Of a DNA stretch of 59,115 nucleotides, positions 8,302 to 17,294 are shown one piece after another (position 1 is the stretch's first letter; every line of letters begins with the position of its first letter). This stretch comes from Bacteroidota bacterium (lineage in GTDB: Bacteria; Bacteroidota; Bacteroidia; JABEUT01). The stretch covers positions 1-59,115 of the forward strand of contig JABCZW010000009.1 of NCBI GenBank assembly GCA_013289475.1. Reading direction: 5' to 3'. The position numbers were made by a program, and so were the translations under genes. The notes under the pieces are model-generated. The model was not told where the DNA came from. It saw only the letters and a program-made list of their open reading frames with translations, and ran no database searches.

Positions 8302-10743
8302 ATGAAAACTGCAAATTACATTCTTAAATTGGAAGAAGTCGGCCATGCCGATGTTCCGATTGTGGGCGGCAAAAATGCTTCCCTTGGCGAAATGCTTCAA
8401 AACCTTACAGAGCTTGGTATTAATATCCCTGCCGGGTTTGTAGTGACTGTGGCTGCCTATAAAAAATTCATTGAGCATAATAATCTCGATGCAATTATAA
8501 AAGAGATTATCAATAAAATTGATTTGAATAATATTGAATCGCTCCGCAGGGGTGGCTTGCAGGTGCGTCAGTTAATTAAGAATGGGAAATTTCCGGATGA
8601 GATTGAAAAGCAAATTATAGAAGCATATTCCATATTATCGGCAAAATATAAACAGGATATTACCGATGTAGCGGTGCGTTCATCAGCAACTGCGGAAGAT
8701 CTTCCGGATGCTTCTTTTGCTGGCCAGCAGGAAACCTATTTGAACGTGCGTGGTCCTGAATCATTGATAAATGCGGTGCGGAACTGTTTCGCATCTCTCT
8801 TTACCGACAGGGCAATTAGCTACCGTCAGAATTTTGGATACGATCATTTTCAGGTAGGTTTATCGGTATGTGTGCAAAAAATGGTACGGTCTGACTTGGC
8901 TGCATCAGGTGTCGCCTTTTCCTTAGATACTGAAAGCGGGTTTAAAGATGTTGTTGTAATAAATGGCTCCTATGGACTAGGTGAAATGATTGTGCAGGGC
9001 TCTGTTTCGCCAGATGAGTATATAATATTCAAGCCAACGCTTGATGGTGTTCATACTCCCATTATTGAAAAGAAAATGGGCGTAAAGGACAAAAAAATGG
9101 TGTATGGCGATGACCCGGATGAGCGTGTGAAAATAATACCTATCGACAAGCAAGCGCAACAGAGTTTTTGTATTTCCGATGAACGCGCATTACAGTTGGC
9201 ACAATGGGTTGCCAGTATAGAAGCATATTATTCCAAGTTAAAAAGCAAATGGTGCCCCATGGACGTGGAGTGGGCGGTAGATGGTTTATCTAACGAGCTA
9301 TTTATTGTGCAGGCAAGGCCTGAAACAATACACTCGCAAAAAGATAATGGTAAAATAACGGAGTACAAAATTGATGATGAGAACCGTGCTGAAAAAGTAT
9401 TGCTGAAAGGAATTGCTGTTGGAGATAAAATAGCTGCCGGTAAAGTGAAAATAATGTATTCGCTCGACGGACGTGCTGGCGGATTGGATGGAAACGATTT
9501 TATGGCAGGAGATATCCTGGTGACTGATATGACCGACCCTGACTGGGAACCGATTATGAAAAAAGCTGCGGCCATTATTACCAATAAAGGCGGAAGAACA
9601 TGCCATGCTGCTATTGTGGCAAGAGAAATGGGTGTGCCTGCAATTGTAGGTTGCCGTAATGCCACCGAAATTTTAGCCGATGACCAATATGTAACAGTTT
9701 CGTGTGGGGAAGGTGACACAGGAATTATTTATGGTGGAAATATTGAATACAGGAAGATTGAAATAAACGTGAAGGATTTTCCGAAGACGAAAACTCCTAT
9801 TATGCTGAATGTGGCTTCTCCTGATATGGCTTTCCAGTTTTCACATATCCCTAATGCGGGTGTGGGCCTGGCCAGGGAGGAATTTATCATTAATAACTAT
9901 ATACAGGTGCACCCTATGGCTTTGTTAAGGCACCATCAATTGAATGATAAAGAATTGTCAGCCAGAATTGCGCAGATCATTGCGGGTTATGAGAATGAGG
10001 AAACTTTCTTCGTGAAGAAGCTATCATACGGCATAGCCAAAATAGCGAGCGCATTTTATCCGAATAAAGTAATTGTACGTTTCTCCGATTTTAAGAGCAA
10101 CGAGTATAAAAACCTGTTGGGTGGAAAATATTTTGAACCTGATGAAGAGAACCCGATGATAGGATGGAGAGGTGCTTCGCGTTATTATTCGAAAGATTAT
10201 AAAGAAGCATTTGGGTTGGAATGCAAAGCCATACGCAGGGTGCGTGAAAAAATGGGATTAAAGAATGTAGTGGTTATGGTTCCTTTCTGTCGCACGGTTG
10301 AAGAGCTTTTAAAAGTGCAGGAGGTAATGTCGGAATACGGACTGACACGAGGAGAGAACGGATTGGAAGTTTACCTGATGGCCGAAATACCTTCGAATAT
10401 TATACTGGCAAAGGAATTTGCAAAGCACATAGATGGATTTTCTATTGGCTCTAATGACCTTACACAGCTTACACTTGGCCTCGACAGAGATTCTTCATTA
10501 GTGGCACATTTATATGATGAACGTAACCCGGCAGTAAAAGCTATGTTGAGTATGCTTATAAAAACAGCCAAGAAGGCAAAAGTGAAAGTGGGTATTTGCG
10601 GACAAGGCCCGTCAGATTTCCCTGATTTTGCAGAATTTTTGGTGGAAGAAGGTATTGACAGTATTTCCGTTACACCAGATTCTGTATTCAAGACCATGAA
10701 AGCCATTAATGGTGTAGAAAAAAAAGACAAGGTTTTGGCTTAA
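8302..10743 (+). CDS. ppsA: Phosphoenolpyruvate synthase
   Basis: 813 residues. It converts pyruvate, ATP and water to PEP, AMP and Pi for gluconeogenesis. The N-terminal ATP-grasp domain shows GGKNASLGEML (about 22-32) and the nucleotide loop ATAEDLPDASFAGQQETYL. The central phosphohistidine domain has GGRTCHAAIVAREMG with the phosphorylated histidine at about residue 435. The C-terminal PEP/pyruvate barrel has GSNDLTQLTLGLDRDS and the catalytic-cysteine loop VGICGQGPSD. Length and motif order fit PpsA, not pyruvate phosphate dikinase. Together with pfkA at 27.6 kb it gives both directions of the glycolytic route. A hairpin-forming palindrome follows the gene. Confidence 0.95.
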   Translation: MKTANYILKLEEVGHADVPIVGGKNASLGEMLQNLTELGINIPAGFVVTVAAYKKFIEHNNLDAIIKEIINKIDLNNIESLRRGGLQVRQLIKNGKFPDEIEKQIIEAYSILSAKYKQDITDVAVRSSATAEDLPDASFAGQQETYLNVRGPESLINAVRNCFASLFTDRAISYRQNFGYDHFQVGLSVCVQKMVRSDLAASGVAFSLDTESGFKDVVVINGSYGLGEMIVQGSVSPDEYIIFKPTLDGVHTPIIEKKMGVKDKKMVYGDDPDERVKIIPIDKQAQQSFCISDERALQLAQWVASIEAYYSKLKSKWCPMDVEWAVDGLSNELFIVQARPETIHSQKDNGKITEYKIDDENRAEKVLLKGIAVGDKIAAGKVKIMYSLDGRAGGLDGNDFMAGDILVTDMTDPDWEPIMKKAAAIITNKGGRTCHAAIVAREMGVPAIVGCRNATEILADDQYVTVSCGEGDTGIIYGGNIEYRKIEINVKDFPKTKTPIMLNVASPDMAFQFSHIPNAGVGLAREEFIINNYIQVHPMALLRHHQLNDKELSARIAQIIAGYENEETFFVKKLSYGIAKIASAFYPNKVIVRFSDFKSNEYKNLLGGKYFEPDEENPMIGWRGASRYYSKDYKEAFGLECKAIRRVREKMGLKNVVVMVPFCRTVEELLKVQEVMSEYGLTRGENGLEVYLMAEIPSNIILAKEFAKHIDGFSIGSNDLTQLTLGLDRDSSLVAHLYDERNPAVKAMLSMLIKTAKKAKVKVGICGQGPSDFPDFAEFLVEEGIDSISVTPDSVFKTMKAINGVEKKDKVLA

Positions 10744-10773
10744 GCAGGTTCAAATAATTTTCAATAGATATTT

Positions 10774-10809
10774 CACCCTCTCCTTATTCAAGGAGAGGGC
10801 AGGGTGAGG
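10774..10809 (+). terminator. Palindrome / hairpin behind ppsA
   Basis: CCCTCTCCTT (10776-10785), ATTC loop, AAGGAGAGGG (10790-10799) form a perfect 10-bp stem, flanked by CACCCT and AGGGTG. There is no T-run right after it, so it may be a dispersed intergenic palindrome that also acts as a terminator or a 3' mRNA stabiliser. Confidence 0.5.
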
Positions 10810-10828
10810 TTTAACCTGAAATTTCTTA

Positions 10829-10836
10829 CCTTCGTT
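10829..10836 (+). promoter_or_regulatory. Near-consensus -7 box of the DUF5686 gene
   Basis: TACCTTCG, one mismatch to TAnnTTTG, 30 bp before the ATG at 10866. Confidence 0.4.
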
Positions 10837-10865
10837 GCAAGGTGATTCAGATTTATCGATTTAGC

Positions 10866-13310
10866 ATGAGGGTTATAAAACCACTATTCTTTCTTTTTGC
10901 CCTTTTTTTTGGCATATTCAAAACCTATGGCGCTAACCTTACGGGTAAAATAACAGACCAATCGGGGCAGACATTGCCTTTTGTTGTGGTGTATATAGAC
11001 GGCACTACCAATGGTACTACCGCCAACGTTGACGGAGAATATACTCTCGAACTTAAACCCGGCACATACACTATCGATTTCCAGCTCATAGGCTATACCC
11101 TGCGTAGAGAAACTGTAGAAATGGGCACTGCTAATATTATCCGTAACGTGCAATTAAAGACCGAGGGCATAAAAATAAACGAGGTAGTTGTAAATGGTAA
11201 TGGACGCGATCCCGCTTATGGAATTATTAGCCAGGCTATTGAAAAGAGAAAATTTTACCAGGAGCAGGTTGAATCTTATTCGTGCGATGTATATATAAAA
11301 GGTGTGCAGAAGATCACCAAACATCCGGATAAGATATTGGGCAGGGAAATACATTTTAACGAACTTGATTCAACTTCCGGCATTATATACTTGTCAGAAT
11401 CCGTATCGAAATTCAATTTCAAACAGCCTGATAAAATTCGTGAAGAGATGATATCATCGAAGGTGAGTGGTAATAACCAAGCCTTCAGTTATAACCAGGC
11501 ATCGGATATGCTGATTGACTTTTATAAAAACATAATACAGATAGATGAATTGAGTGAACGTGGTTTAGTATCGCCCATTGCTAATAATGCTATGTTCTTT
11601 TATAAATACCATTTAGCAGGTTCGTTTGTAGAAAATGGAAAGGTGATTGATAAAATTCAGGTTATGCCTAAACGTGAGAATGATCCTGTTTTCAGGGGAT
11701 ATATTTATATACAGGAAGATACCTGGCGCATACACAGCACCGACCTGTATTTATGTAAAGATGCCCAGATTCGTTTTCTCGACACACTTTTCATCAACCA
11801 GTCTTATTTACCTGTAACGCCCGATGTGTGGCTTCTTTTCTCGAACAAATACAAATTTATTTTTAATATTTTAGGTATATCAGGTAACGGTGTATATCTC
11901 TCAATCAATAAAAACTATGCTATTGATCCTGATTTTCCCAAGAACTTTTTCAATGGTGAACTCTTAAAAATAGATGATAATTCTAACAAAAAAGACAGCA
12001 CCTATTGGAATCAAACCCGTCCCGTACCGCTTACTAAAGAAGAGAACTTAGATTATACGCGGCGGGATAGTATACATGCCAAGCATGAAACAAAAGAATA
12101 TCTTGACTCGATTGATGCGAGGAGAAATAAATTCAAAATATCGGCATTGTATTTAGGCTACCGGTATTTTAACCGTTATAGAAAGCAGTTCTTCTTTATT
12201 AGCCCCGTAATACAAACAATAGGTTTTAATACTGTGCAGGGGCTTAATGGCGGTTTAACGATTGGATATACTAAGAATTATGAAGAGAGTAAACGGTTAT
12301 CAATCGTTGCATCAGGTGGTTATGGCTTTTCGAATGAACGGGGATATGGAGATGTAAATGTTACCTATTCATTTAATCCGGAGAAATTTTCATTCTTTAC
12401 AATTGGCGGTGGAGTGAAGCCGGTACAGTTTAATGGAGAGAATCCTATTACTCCTTTCCTGAATACACTTTACACCTTAATAGAAGACCAGAATTATATG
12501 AAGCTTTACCAGAAAGCAAGTGTACATGCAGGGTATACTACCGAGCTGGTGAATGGCTTATTATTTACTGCCGGAACTGAATATGCCGATAGGAACGCCT
12601 TAATGAATACCACCAATTATAAACTTTTTAAAGTGCCCGGCAGGGAATATACATCGAACAACCCGCAATATCCTCAGAATGATTCTGCTGTGGCATTCCC
12701 CGATAATAAATCATTAACGGTATCTGCGCAATTAAAAATCAGCTTCAGGCAGGAGTATTATACGTTGCCTCACCAAAAAATTATTGCCGATAATAAATAC
12801 CCTGTTCTTATTCTCGATTATAAAAAGGCTTTTGGCGGCTTTAATGCCAATTACGATCTTGCCAAAGTAACATTATCCGGTACTTTTAACTTAAAACTGT
12901 TGGGTAAAACAACTTATAGTGTTGTTGCAGGTAAATTCTTATCGCAAAATAATGTTGGCTTTATGGATTATTACCATTTTGCTGGAGACCAGATAATCTT
13001 TTCATCTTTTGGCCTGAATAGTTTCCATTTACTCGATTATTATAAATACAGTACTACCGGCCCTTTTACGGAAGGCCATATACAGCACAATTTCGAGGGC
13101 TTTATTTTGAATAAAATACCACTGCTTCGTAAACTGAAACTGGATGAATTGGTGGGGGCAAATTATATGAGAACCAATGAAATGCCGGGGGGCTATGTAG
13201 AGTTTTTTGCAGGAGTGCAAAAATTCCAGGCCTTTAGGATAGACTATGCAGTATCATTTTCTCAAAATGCAAGAGTGGGACAGGGAATTCGGATTGGGAT
13301 AGGGTTTTAA
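10866..13310 (+). CDS. Outer-membrane DUF5686 protein with CarboxypepD_reg-like domain
   Basis: 814 residues from the ATG at 10866. The signal peptide (MRVIKPLFFLFALFFGIFKTYG) is followed by a carboxypeptidase-regulatory-like beta-sandwich at about 20-105 (KITDQSGQTLPFVVVYIDG ... GTYTIDFQLIGYT). The rest is a large beta-rich region typical of DUF5686 outer-membrane proteins of Bacteroidota, ending in an aromatic-terminated barrel strand (GQGIRIGIGF). The role is unknown; the plug-like N-terminal sandwich recalls SusC-type receptors, but no TonB plug is seen. A GTG at 10842 in the same frame would put eight residues before the signal peptide and is less likely. Confidence 0.85.
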   Translation: MRVIKPLFFLFALFFGIFKTYGANLTGKITDQSGQTLPFVVVYIDGTTNGTTANVDGEYTLELKPGTYTIDFQLIGYTLRRETVEMGTANIIRNVQLKTEGIKINEVVVNGNGRDPAYGIISQAIEKRKFYQEQVESYSCDVYIKGVQKITKHPDKILGREIHFNELDSTSGIIYLSESVSKFNFKQPDKIREEMISSKVSGNNQAFSYNQASDMLIDFYKNIIQIDELSERGLVSPIANNAMFFYKYHLAGSFVENGKVIDKIQVMPKRENDPVFRGYIYIQEDTWRIHSTDLYLCKDAQIRFLDTLFINQSYLPVTPDVWLLFSNKYKFIFNILGISGNGVYLSINKNYAIDPDFPKNFFNGELLKIDDNSNKKDSTYWNQTRPVPLTKEENLDYTRRDSIHAKHETKEYLDSIDARRNKFKISALYLGYRYFNRYRKQFFFISPVIQTIGFNTVQGLNGGLTIGYTKNYEESKRLSIVASGGYGFSNERGYGDVNVTYSFNPEKFSFFTIGGGVKPVQFNGENPITPFLNTLYTLIEDQNYMKLYQKASVHAGYTTELVNGLLFTAGTEYADRNALMNTTNYKLFKVPGREYTSNNPQYPQNDSAVAFPDNKSLTVSAQLKISFRQEYYTLPHQKIIADNKYPVLILDYKKAFGGFNANYDLAKVTLSGTFNLKLLGKTTYSVVAGKFLSQNNVGFMDYYHFAGDQIIFSSFGLNSFHLLDYYKYSTTGPFTEGHIQHNFEGFILNKIPLLRKLKLDELVGANYMRTNEMPGGYVEFFAGVQKFQAFRIDYAVSFSQNARVGQGIRIGIGF

Positions 13311-13333
13311 ATCGGAATAGTAGTTTCTTTAAT

Positions 13334-13726
13334 TTACTTAATATTTATAAGACTCTTTGCAGGGTTTCTGGATGAGTATTTAATAGAAATTATAGTTATT
13401 TGAGAATGATAAATACTATCTAAGAATGGTCGATTCCTCCCGTCATATGGGACTATTTCTACATTGGAATAAGCTACTGTATCAATGATATATTTATAAT
13501 TTATAACCATATTGAGGGTGTAAAGACCACTACGCCCTCTAAAAGTATTATCTCTACAACTAGTTATTGTTGCAGTTGTCGTCATGTCAAGAGTTTTTTC
13601 TTTGAAATGCCTATATACATTCGGGCCAAATACAAACAAAAGAATTATTAGAAAAAAGCCACTAACAAAAAGTATCGTTTGTAAAATGGTCTTTTTATCC
13701 CAAAAATCCCAGGAATGTATTTTCAT
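13334..13726 (-). CDS. Small membrane protein, DUF3592-like
   Basis: 130 residues from the ATG at 13726. One hydrophobic segment near residues 15-40 (TILQTILFVSGFFLIILLFV) is followed by a soluble beta-rich part with TATITSCRDNTFRGRSG, a pattern seen in DUF3592-type proteins. The function is unknown. A TTG at 13756 keeps the frame open, but it lies within the -7 box, so the inner ATG is chosen. It is convergent with the DUF5686 gene, 23 bp away. Confidence 0.55.
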   Translation of the reverse strand: MKIHSWDFWDKKTILQTILFVSGFFLIILLFVFGPNVYRHFKEKTLDMTTTATITSCRDNTFRGRSGLYTLNMVINYKYIIDTVAYSNVEIVPYDGRNRPFLDSIYHSQITIISIKYSSRNPAKSLINIK

Positions 13727-13753
13727 TAGTAATAAGTGATTGCACTGATGTAT

Positions 13754-13761
13754 CAAATTTA
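13754..13761 (-). promoter_or_regulatory. -7 box of the DUF3592-like gene
   Basis: On the minus strand TAAATTTG, a perfect TAnnTTTG, 27 bp before the ATG at 13726. Confidence 0.5.
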
Positions 13762-13840
13762 TAAATAAATAGTGCTTTTACGCTAAAGCAGTGAGAAATC
13801 TCACAAATTCCCTCAAAAACAGCTGTTTTTTTATAAAGCG

Positions 13841-13848
13841 TATCTTTG
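13841..13848 (+). promoter_or_regulatory. -7 box of the sphingolipid-type desaturase
   Basis: TATCTTTG, a perfect TAnnTTTG, 17 bp before the ATG at 13866. It lies inside the longest open frame (GTG at 13791), which rules that upstream start out. Confidence 0.6.
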
Positions 13849-13865
13849 CAGCCATTTTAAATGAC

Positions 13866-14837
13866 ATGACTAAAAAAACGGACTTCTTCTATACCAACGA
13901 AAAGGATATTCACTTTATCCGCCCAATTGAAATAATCAAGGAGCATCCTGAGGTTAGGGAGCTTATTGGCAGGAATCCTTATACCATTTTTGCTATCATA
14001 GGCCTTATATCAATTCATGCCGGCCTGGCCTATCTTTCTTACAGGCTTAATTTATGGTGGATGGTATTTGTATTGGCTTATTTCGGAGGCGCATTCTTAG
14101 TGCATGCGTTATTTGTAATGGTTCACGAGTGTTCGCACAACCTGTTGTTCCAGAAGAAACAAAACAACATGCTTGCCGGTATATTGGCAAACACCGTTAT
14201 GTTCTTCCCCAGTTCAGTATCATTCCAGCGTTATCACTTAAAGCACCATGCTCACCAGGGCATACCTGAATATGATGGCGATCTTCCATCGGAATGGGAA
14301 GCGAAGCTTTTCAACAGCAGTTTCTTCGGTAAAGCAATCTGGTTACTTATATATCCTATTGTTCAAACCTTACGTATACCCCGTTTACGGGATATAAAAC
14401 CTTTCGACAAATGGGTTGCACTTAACCTTATTGTCGTAATTGGTGTTGATGTGGCAGCATGGTATTTCTTCGGCCCTATGGCTTTTGTTTACCTGTTCGC
14501 TTCTATGTTCTTCTCGGTGGGTCTTCACCCATTGGGTGCTCGTTGGGTACAAGAGCATTACTTAACCAGCGACGATGTACAGGAAACCCATAGCTATTAT
14601 GGCCCATTAAACACTATAGCTTTTAACGTAGGCTATCATAACGAACATCACGATTTTCCTTCCATTCCCTGGAACAACTTACCAAAAGTGCGTAAGGCAG
14701 GGGCTAAATGGTACAATGCTATTGCATATCATAACTCCTGGACCTTGCTCTGGATTCGTTTTCTCTTCGACAAGAACATTTCAATATACTCCCGTATGTT
14801 GCGTAAGAGGCACGATAAACCTGTAAAGCAATCGTAA
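13866..14837 (+). CDS. Sphingolipid delta-4 desaturase-like (DEGS/DES1 family) membrane desaturase
   Basis: 323 residues. The N-terminus (FFYTNEKDIHFIRPIEIIK ... HPEVRELIGRNP) matches the pattern of the short Lipid_DES domain of eukaryotic dihydroceramide delta-4 desaturases, in which a YTD/YTN motif is followed by KYPEIKxLxxxDP. The three histidine boxes are HECSH (87-91), HLKHHAH (124-130) and HNEHH (258-262). Around the last box, SYYGPLN and FNVGYHNEHHDFPSIP are almost the wording I recall for human DEGS1, and SLGLHP/SVGLHP and the C-terminal SxYSRM also agree. In eukaryotes the enzyme makes the 4,5-trans double bond of ceramide. Many Bacteroidota make dihydroceramides, so a lipid substrate of that class is likely, but it is inferred. 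gpsA starts four bases after the stop, and a methyltransferase and thioesterase follow. Confidence 0.85.
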   Translation: MTKKTDFFYTNEKDIHFIRPIEIIKEHPEVRELIGRNPYTIFAIIGLISIHAGLAYLSYRLNLWWMVFVLAYFGGAFLVHALFVMVHECSHNLLFQKKQNNMLAGILANTVMFFPSSVSFQRYHLKHHAHQGIPEYDGDLPSEWEAKLFNSSFFGKAIWLLIYPIVQTLRIPRLRDIKPFDKWVALNLIVVIGVDVAAWYFFGPMAFVYLFASMFFSVGLHPLGARWVQEHYLTSDDVQETHSYYGPLNTIAFNVGYHNEHHDFPSIPWNNLPKVRKAGAKWYNAIAYHNSWTLLWIRFLFDKNISIYSRMLRKRHDKPVKQS

Positions 14838-14841
14838 AGGA

Positions 14842-15837
14842 ATGGCGGAAAATAAAATAGCCATACTCGGAGCCGGTAGCTGGGCTACTGCTTTAGTCAA
14901 GATACTTTCTAATAATGACCTGCAGATCAACTGGTGGGTAAGGAAGAAGGATAATATTGAGTACATTAAAAAGTACAAGCACAATCCCACCTATTTAACC
15001 GAAATTGAAATTGACCTGAGCAAAGTAACCATGCACACTGGTTTAAGGGAAACCGTTGCTACTGCGGACAGACTTATAATGGCAGTACCATCGGCGTTTA
15101 TGAGTGAAGCATTTGCAGGATTAAAGAAAGAAGATTTAAAAGGCAAAACAATATTTTCTGCTGTAAAAGGAACATTGCCCGATAAAAAGATGATGGTAAG
15201 TGGTTACCTGAATGAACAGTTTGGTGTATCTATTTCCTCAATTGGTATAATTGCCGGCCCATGCCATGCGGAAGAGGTAGCGATGGAAAAATTATCGTAC
15301 CTGACTGTCGGTTGTGCTAATGTAAACGAAGCAGACTGGATGGCGGAGATGCTTACATGCCGTTATATTAAAGCCGGTACTTCACCCGATATGCAGGGCA
15401 TAGAATATGCTGCTGCACTAAAAAATATTTTTGCAATCGCAAGTGGTATTTGCCACGGACTTGGTTACGGAGATAACTTCCAGGCGGTGCTTGTTGCCAA
15501 TGCCATACAGGAAATAAAACGGTTTATTGACCATATTAATCCTGTTCAAAGAGATACCAATGCATCTGCGTATTTAGGAGATTTGTTGGTAACAGCGTAT
15601 TCACAGTTCAGCCGTAACCGCACATTGGGTAGTATGGTGGGTAAAGGCTATTCGGTAAAATATGCGCAGTTAGAAATGAACATGGTGGCAGAAGGATATT
15701 ACGCTGTTAAAACTATCTATAACATTAACCAGGAGCAGAAAGTTGATATGCCTATAACCGAAGCAGTATATCGTATATTATACGAACAAATGTCGCCGGC
15801 AGTAGAGATCCGTTTACTTGCCTCAAAGCTTGCCTGA
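14842..15837 (+). CDS. gpsA: NAD(P)-dependent glycerol-3-phosphate dehydrogenase
   Basis: 331 residues, cytoplasmic, makes sn-glycerol-3-phosphate from DHAP for phospholipid synthesis. The Rossmann motif ILGAGSWATAL is at the N-terminus, FSAVKGTLPD and IIAGPCHAEEVA are in the middle, and the catalytic lysine region is EYAAALKNIFAIASG. GDLLVTAYSQFSRNRTLG is the conserved C-terminal substrate-domain motif. The gene starts four bases after the sphingolipid-type desaturase stop and shares one base with the next ATG (TGATG), so desaturase, gpsA and methyltransferase form one transcription unit. Confidence 0.93.
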   Translation: MAENKIAILGAGSWATALVKILSNNDLQINWWVRKKDNIEYIKKYKHNPTYLTEIEIDLSKVTMHTGLRETVATADRLIMAVPSAFMSEAFAGLKKEDLKGKTIFSAVKGTLPDKKMMVSGYLNEQFGVSISSIGIIAGPCHAEEVAMEKLSYLTVGCANVNEADWMAEMLTCRYIKAGTSPDMQGIEYAAALKNIFAIASGICHGLGYGDNFQAVLVANAIQEIKRFIDHINPVQRDTNASAYLGDLLVTAYSQFSRNRTLGSMVGKGYSVKYAQLEMNMVAEGYYAVKTIYNINQEQKVDMPITEAVYRILYEQMSPAVEIRLLASKLA

Positions 15838-16727
15838 TGGAAACCCTTACTAATTGTCCTGTTTGTAACTCTTCGTCTTTCACTCCTTTTGTGGAGTGCA
15901 CCGATTATACCGTTAGTAAGGATAAATTTAAAATAGTGCAATGCACCTGTGGTTTTAGGTTTACCAACCCAAGGCCCGAAGAAGCCGAAGCCGGAAAATA
16001 TTACCAGTCTGAAGATTATATATCACATTCTAATACCAAGAAGGGAATTGTCAATAGCCTTTACCAGGTTGCACGTAAATTTACCCTGAAGCGTAAATTA
16101 AAGCTTGTTACTAAAGTAAGCGGTAAACAAAGTGGCGATTTACTTGACTTGGGTTGTGGCACAGGTGAGTTTTTAAATACCTGTAAAGAAAATGGCTGGA
16201 ATGTGCAGGGGATAGAACCTTCGCCCGATGCGCGCGCTTTTGCATCAAAACAATATGGATTAACGGTTCACGAAGTAAATAAGTGGGACCAGTTCAATGA
16301 TAAATTATTTGATGTGGTTAGCGCATGGCATGTATTAGAACACGTGTATCAATTGGAAGAAACTGCAAAACAGGTTAAAAGAATTTTAAAACCTGATGGT
16401 ACATTTATTGTTGCATTACCAAATTGCAGTTCTGCCGATGCCGATTTTTACAAGCAATTTTGGGCAGCGTATGATGTACCCCGCCACATATGGCATTTTA
16501 CGCCTGCCGATGTAAAAAGATTCTTTGAAAAGCAAGGATTTTTATTGAAAGAAGTATTACCTATGTCATTGGATGCCTATTATATATGTATGCTGAGTGA
16601 AAAGTATAAGGGCGGTAATATCAATTATGGAAGGGCTGCCATACATGGCTGGGCATCGAACAGCCAGGCAGCTAAAACAGGCACTACTTTCTCGAGCCAG
16701 ATATATATACTTAAGCCTGTCGCATAA
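15837..16727 (+). CDS. Class I SAM-dependent methyltransferase with N-terminal zinc-ribbon-like segment
   Basis: 296 residues. The N-terminus has CPVCNSSSF and, about 25 residues later, QCTCGFRF, a possible Cys4 metal site. Methyltransferase motif I is DLLDLGCGTGEFL (about 100-112), followed by GIEPSPDARAFA as the SAM acidic loop and VVSAWHVLEHV as post-motif I, the Methyltransf_23 arrangement. The substrate is unknown; proteins of this design often act on lipids or polysaccharides, and overlap with gpsA by one base fits a membrane-lipid or envelope role. Confidence 0.8.
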   Translation: METLTNCPVCNSSSFTPFVECTDYTVSKDKFKIVQCTCGFRFTNPRPEEAEAGKYYQSEDYISHSNTKKGIVNSLYQVARKFTLKRKLKLVTKVSGKQSGDLLDLGCGTGEFLNTCKENGWNVQGIEPSPDARAFASKQYGLTVHEVNKWDQFNDKLFDVVSAWHVLEHVYQLEETAKQVKRILKPDGTFIVALPNCSSADADFYKQFWAAYDVPRHIWHFTPADVKRFFEKQGFLLKEVLPMSLDAYYICMLSEKYKGGNINYGRAAIHGWASNSQAAKTGTTFSSQIYILKPVA

Positions 16728-16733
16728 GGTTAT

Positions 16734-16741
16734 TATATTTG
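16734..16741 (+). promoter_or_regulatory. -7 box of the thioesterase gene
   Basis: TATATTTG, a perfect TAnnTTTG, seven bases after the methyltransferase stop and 28 bp before the next ATG. It starts a new transcription unit. Confidence 0.5.
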
Positions 16742-16769
16742 CTATATCGTATTCAGCAAATAAATCCTT

Positions 16770-17291
16770 ATGAAAAGTAAAACACCAAAAGAAAGTTACG
16801 CAATATCAACTCACTTAGTACTGCCAAACGAAACCAATTTGCTTGGAAACCTTATGGGTGGCAGGTTATTGCATTGGATGGATATTACTGCAGCCATTGC
16901 AGCACACCGCCATTCCCAGCGTGTGGTGGTTACCGCTTCGGTTAACCACGTATCGTTCGAGCGTGCTATTCGTTTAGGTGATTATGTAACTATAGAAGCT
17001 AAAGTATCCAGGGCTTTCAATACATCTATGGAAGTATTTATAGATGTAACCGTGGAAACTGGCTTTACCGGTGAAAGGATAAAATCAAACGATGCTACTT
17101 ATGTATTTGTTGCTGTTGACCAGGTTGGTAAACCAATTGAAATACCTCAGTTGACACCTGAAACCGATTTGGAGAAAGAGCGCTATAATACCGCTTTGCA
17201 AAGAAGGCAACTGAGTCTTTTATTGTCGGGTAAATTAAGCCCCGATGATGCACCTGAACTTAGGGAGCTTTTTATGGGTAAGAAAAAATAA
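16770..17291 (+). CDS. Acyl-CoA thioesterase (hotdog fold, YciA/BFIT-like)
   Basis: 173 residues, cytoplasmic hydrolase of acyl-CoA thioesters. The single hotdog domain begins with the family motif LPNETNLLGNLMGGRLLHWMD, here with the usual asparagine and the aspartate that serves as catalytic acid. SVNHVSFERAIRLGDYV is the second conserved strand. The C-terminal 40 residues are charged and helical, typical of the Acot/YciA branch. The cobalamin adenosyltransferase gene starts three bases after its stop. Confidence 0.85.
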   Translation: MKSKTPKESYAISTHLVLPNETNLLGNLMGGRLLHWMDITAAIAAHRHSQRVVVTASVNHVSFERAIRLGDYVTIEAKVSRAFNTSMEVFIDVTVETGFTGERIKSNDATYVFVAVDQVGKPIEIPQLTPETDLEKERYNTALQRRQLSLLLSGKLSPDDAPELRELFMGKKK

Positions 17292-17294
17292 AAC

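Noticed and set aside
9228-9719. A long minus-strand frame inside ppsA
   Set aside because: It is antisense to the conserved phosphohistidine domain of ppsA and has no promoter or family motif.
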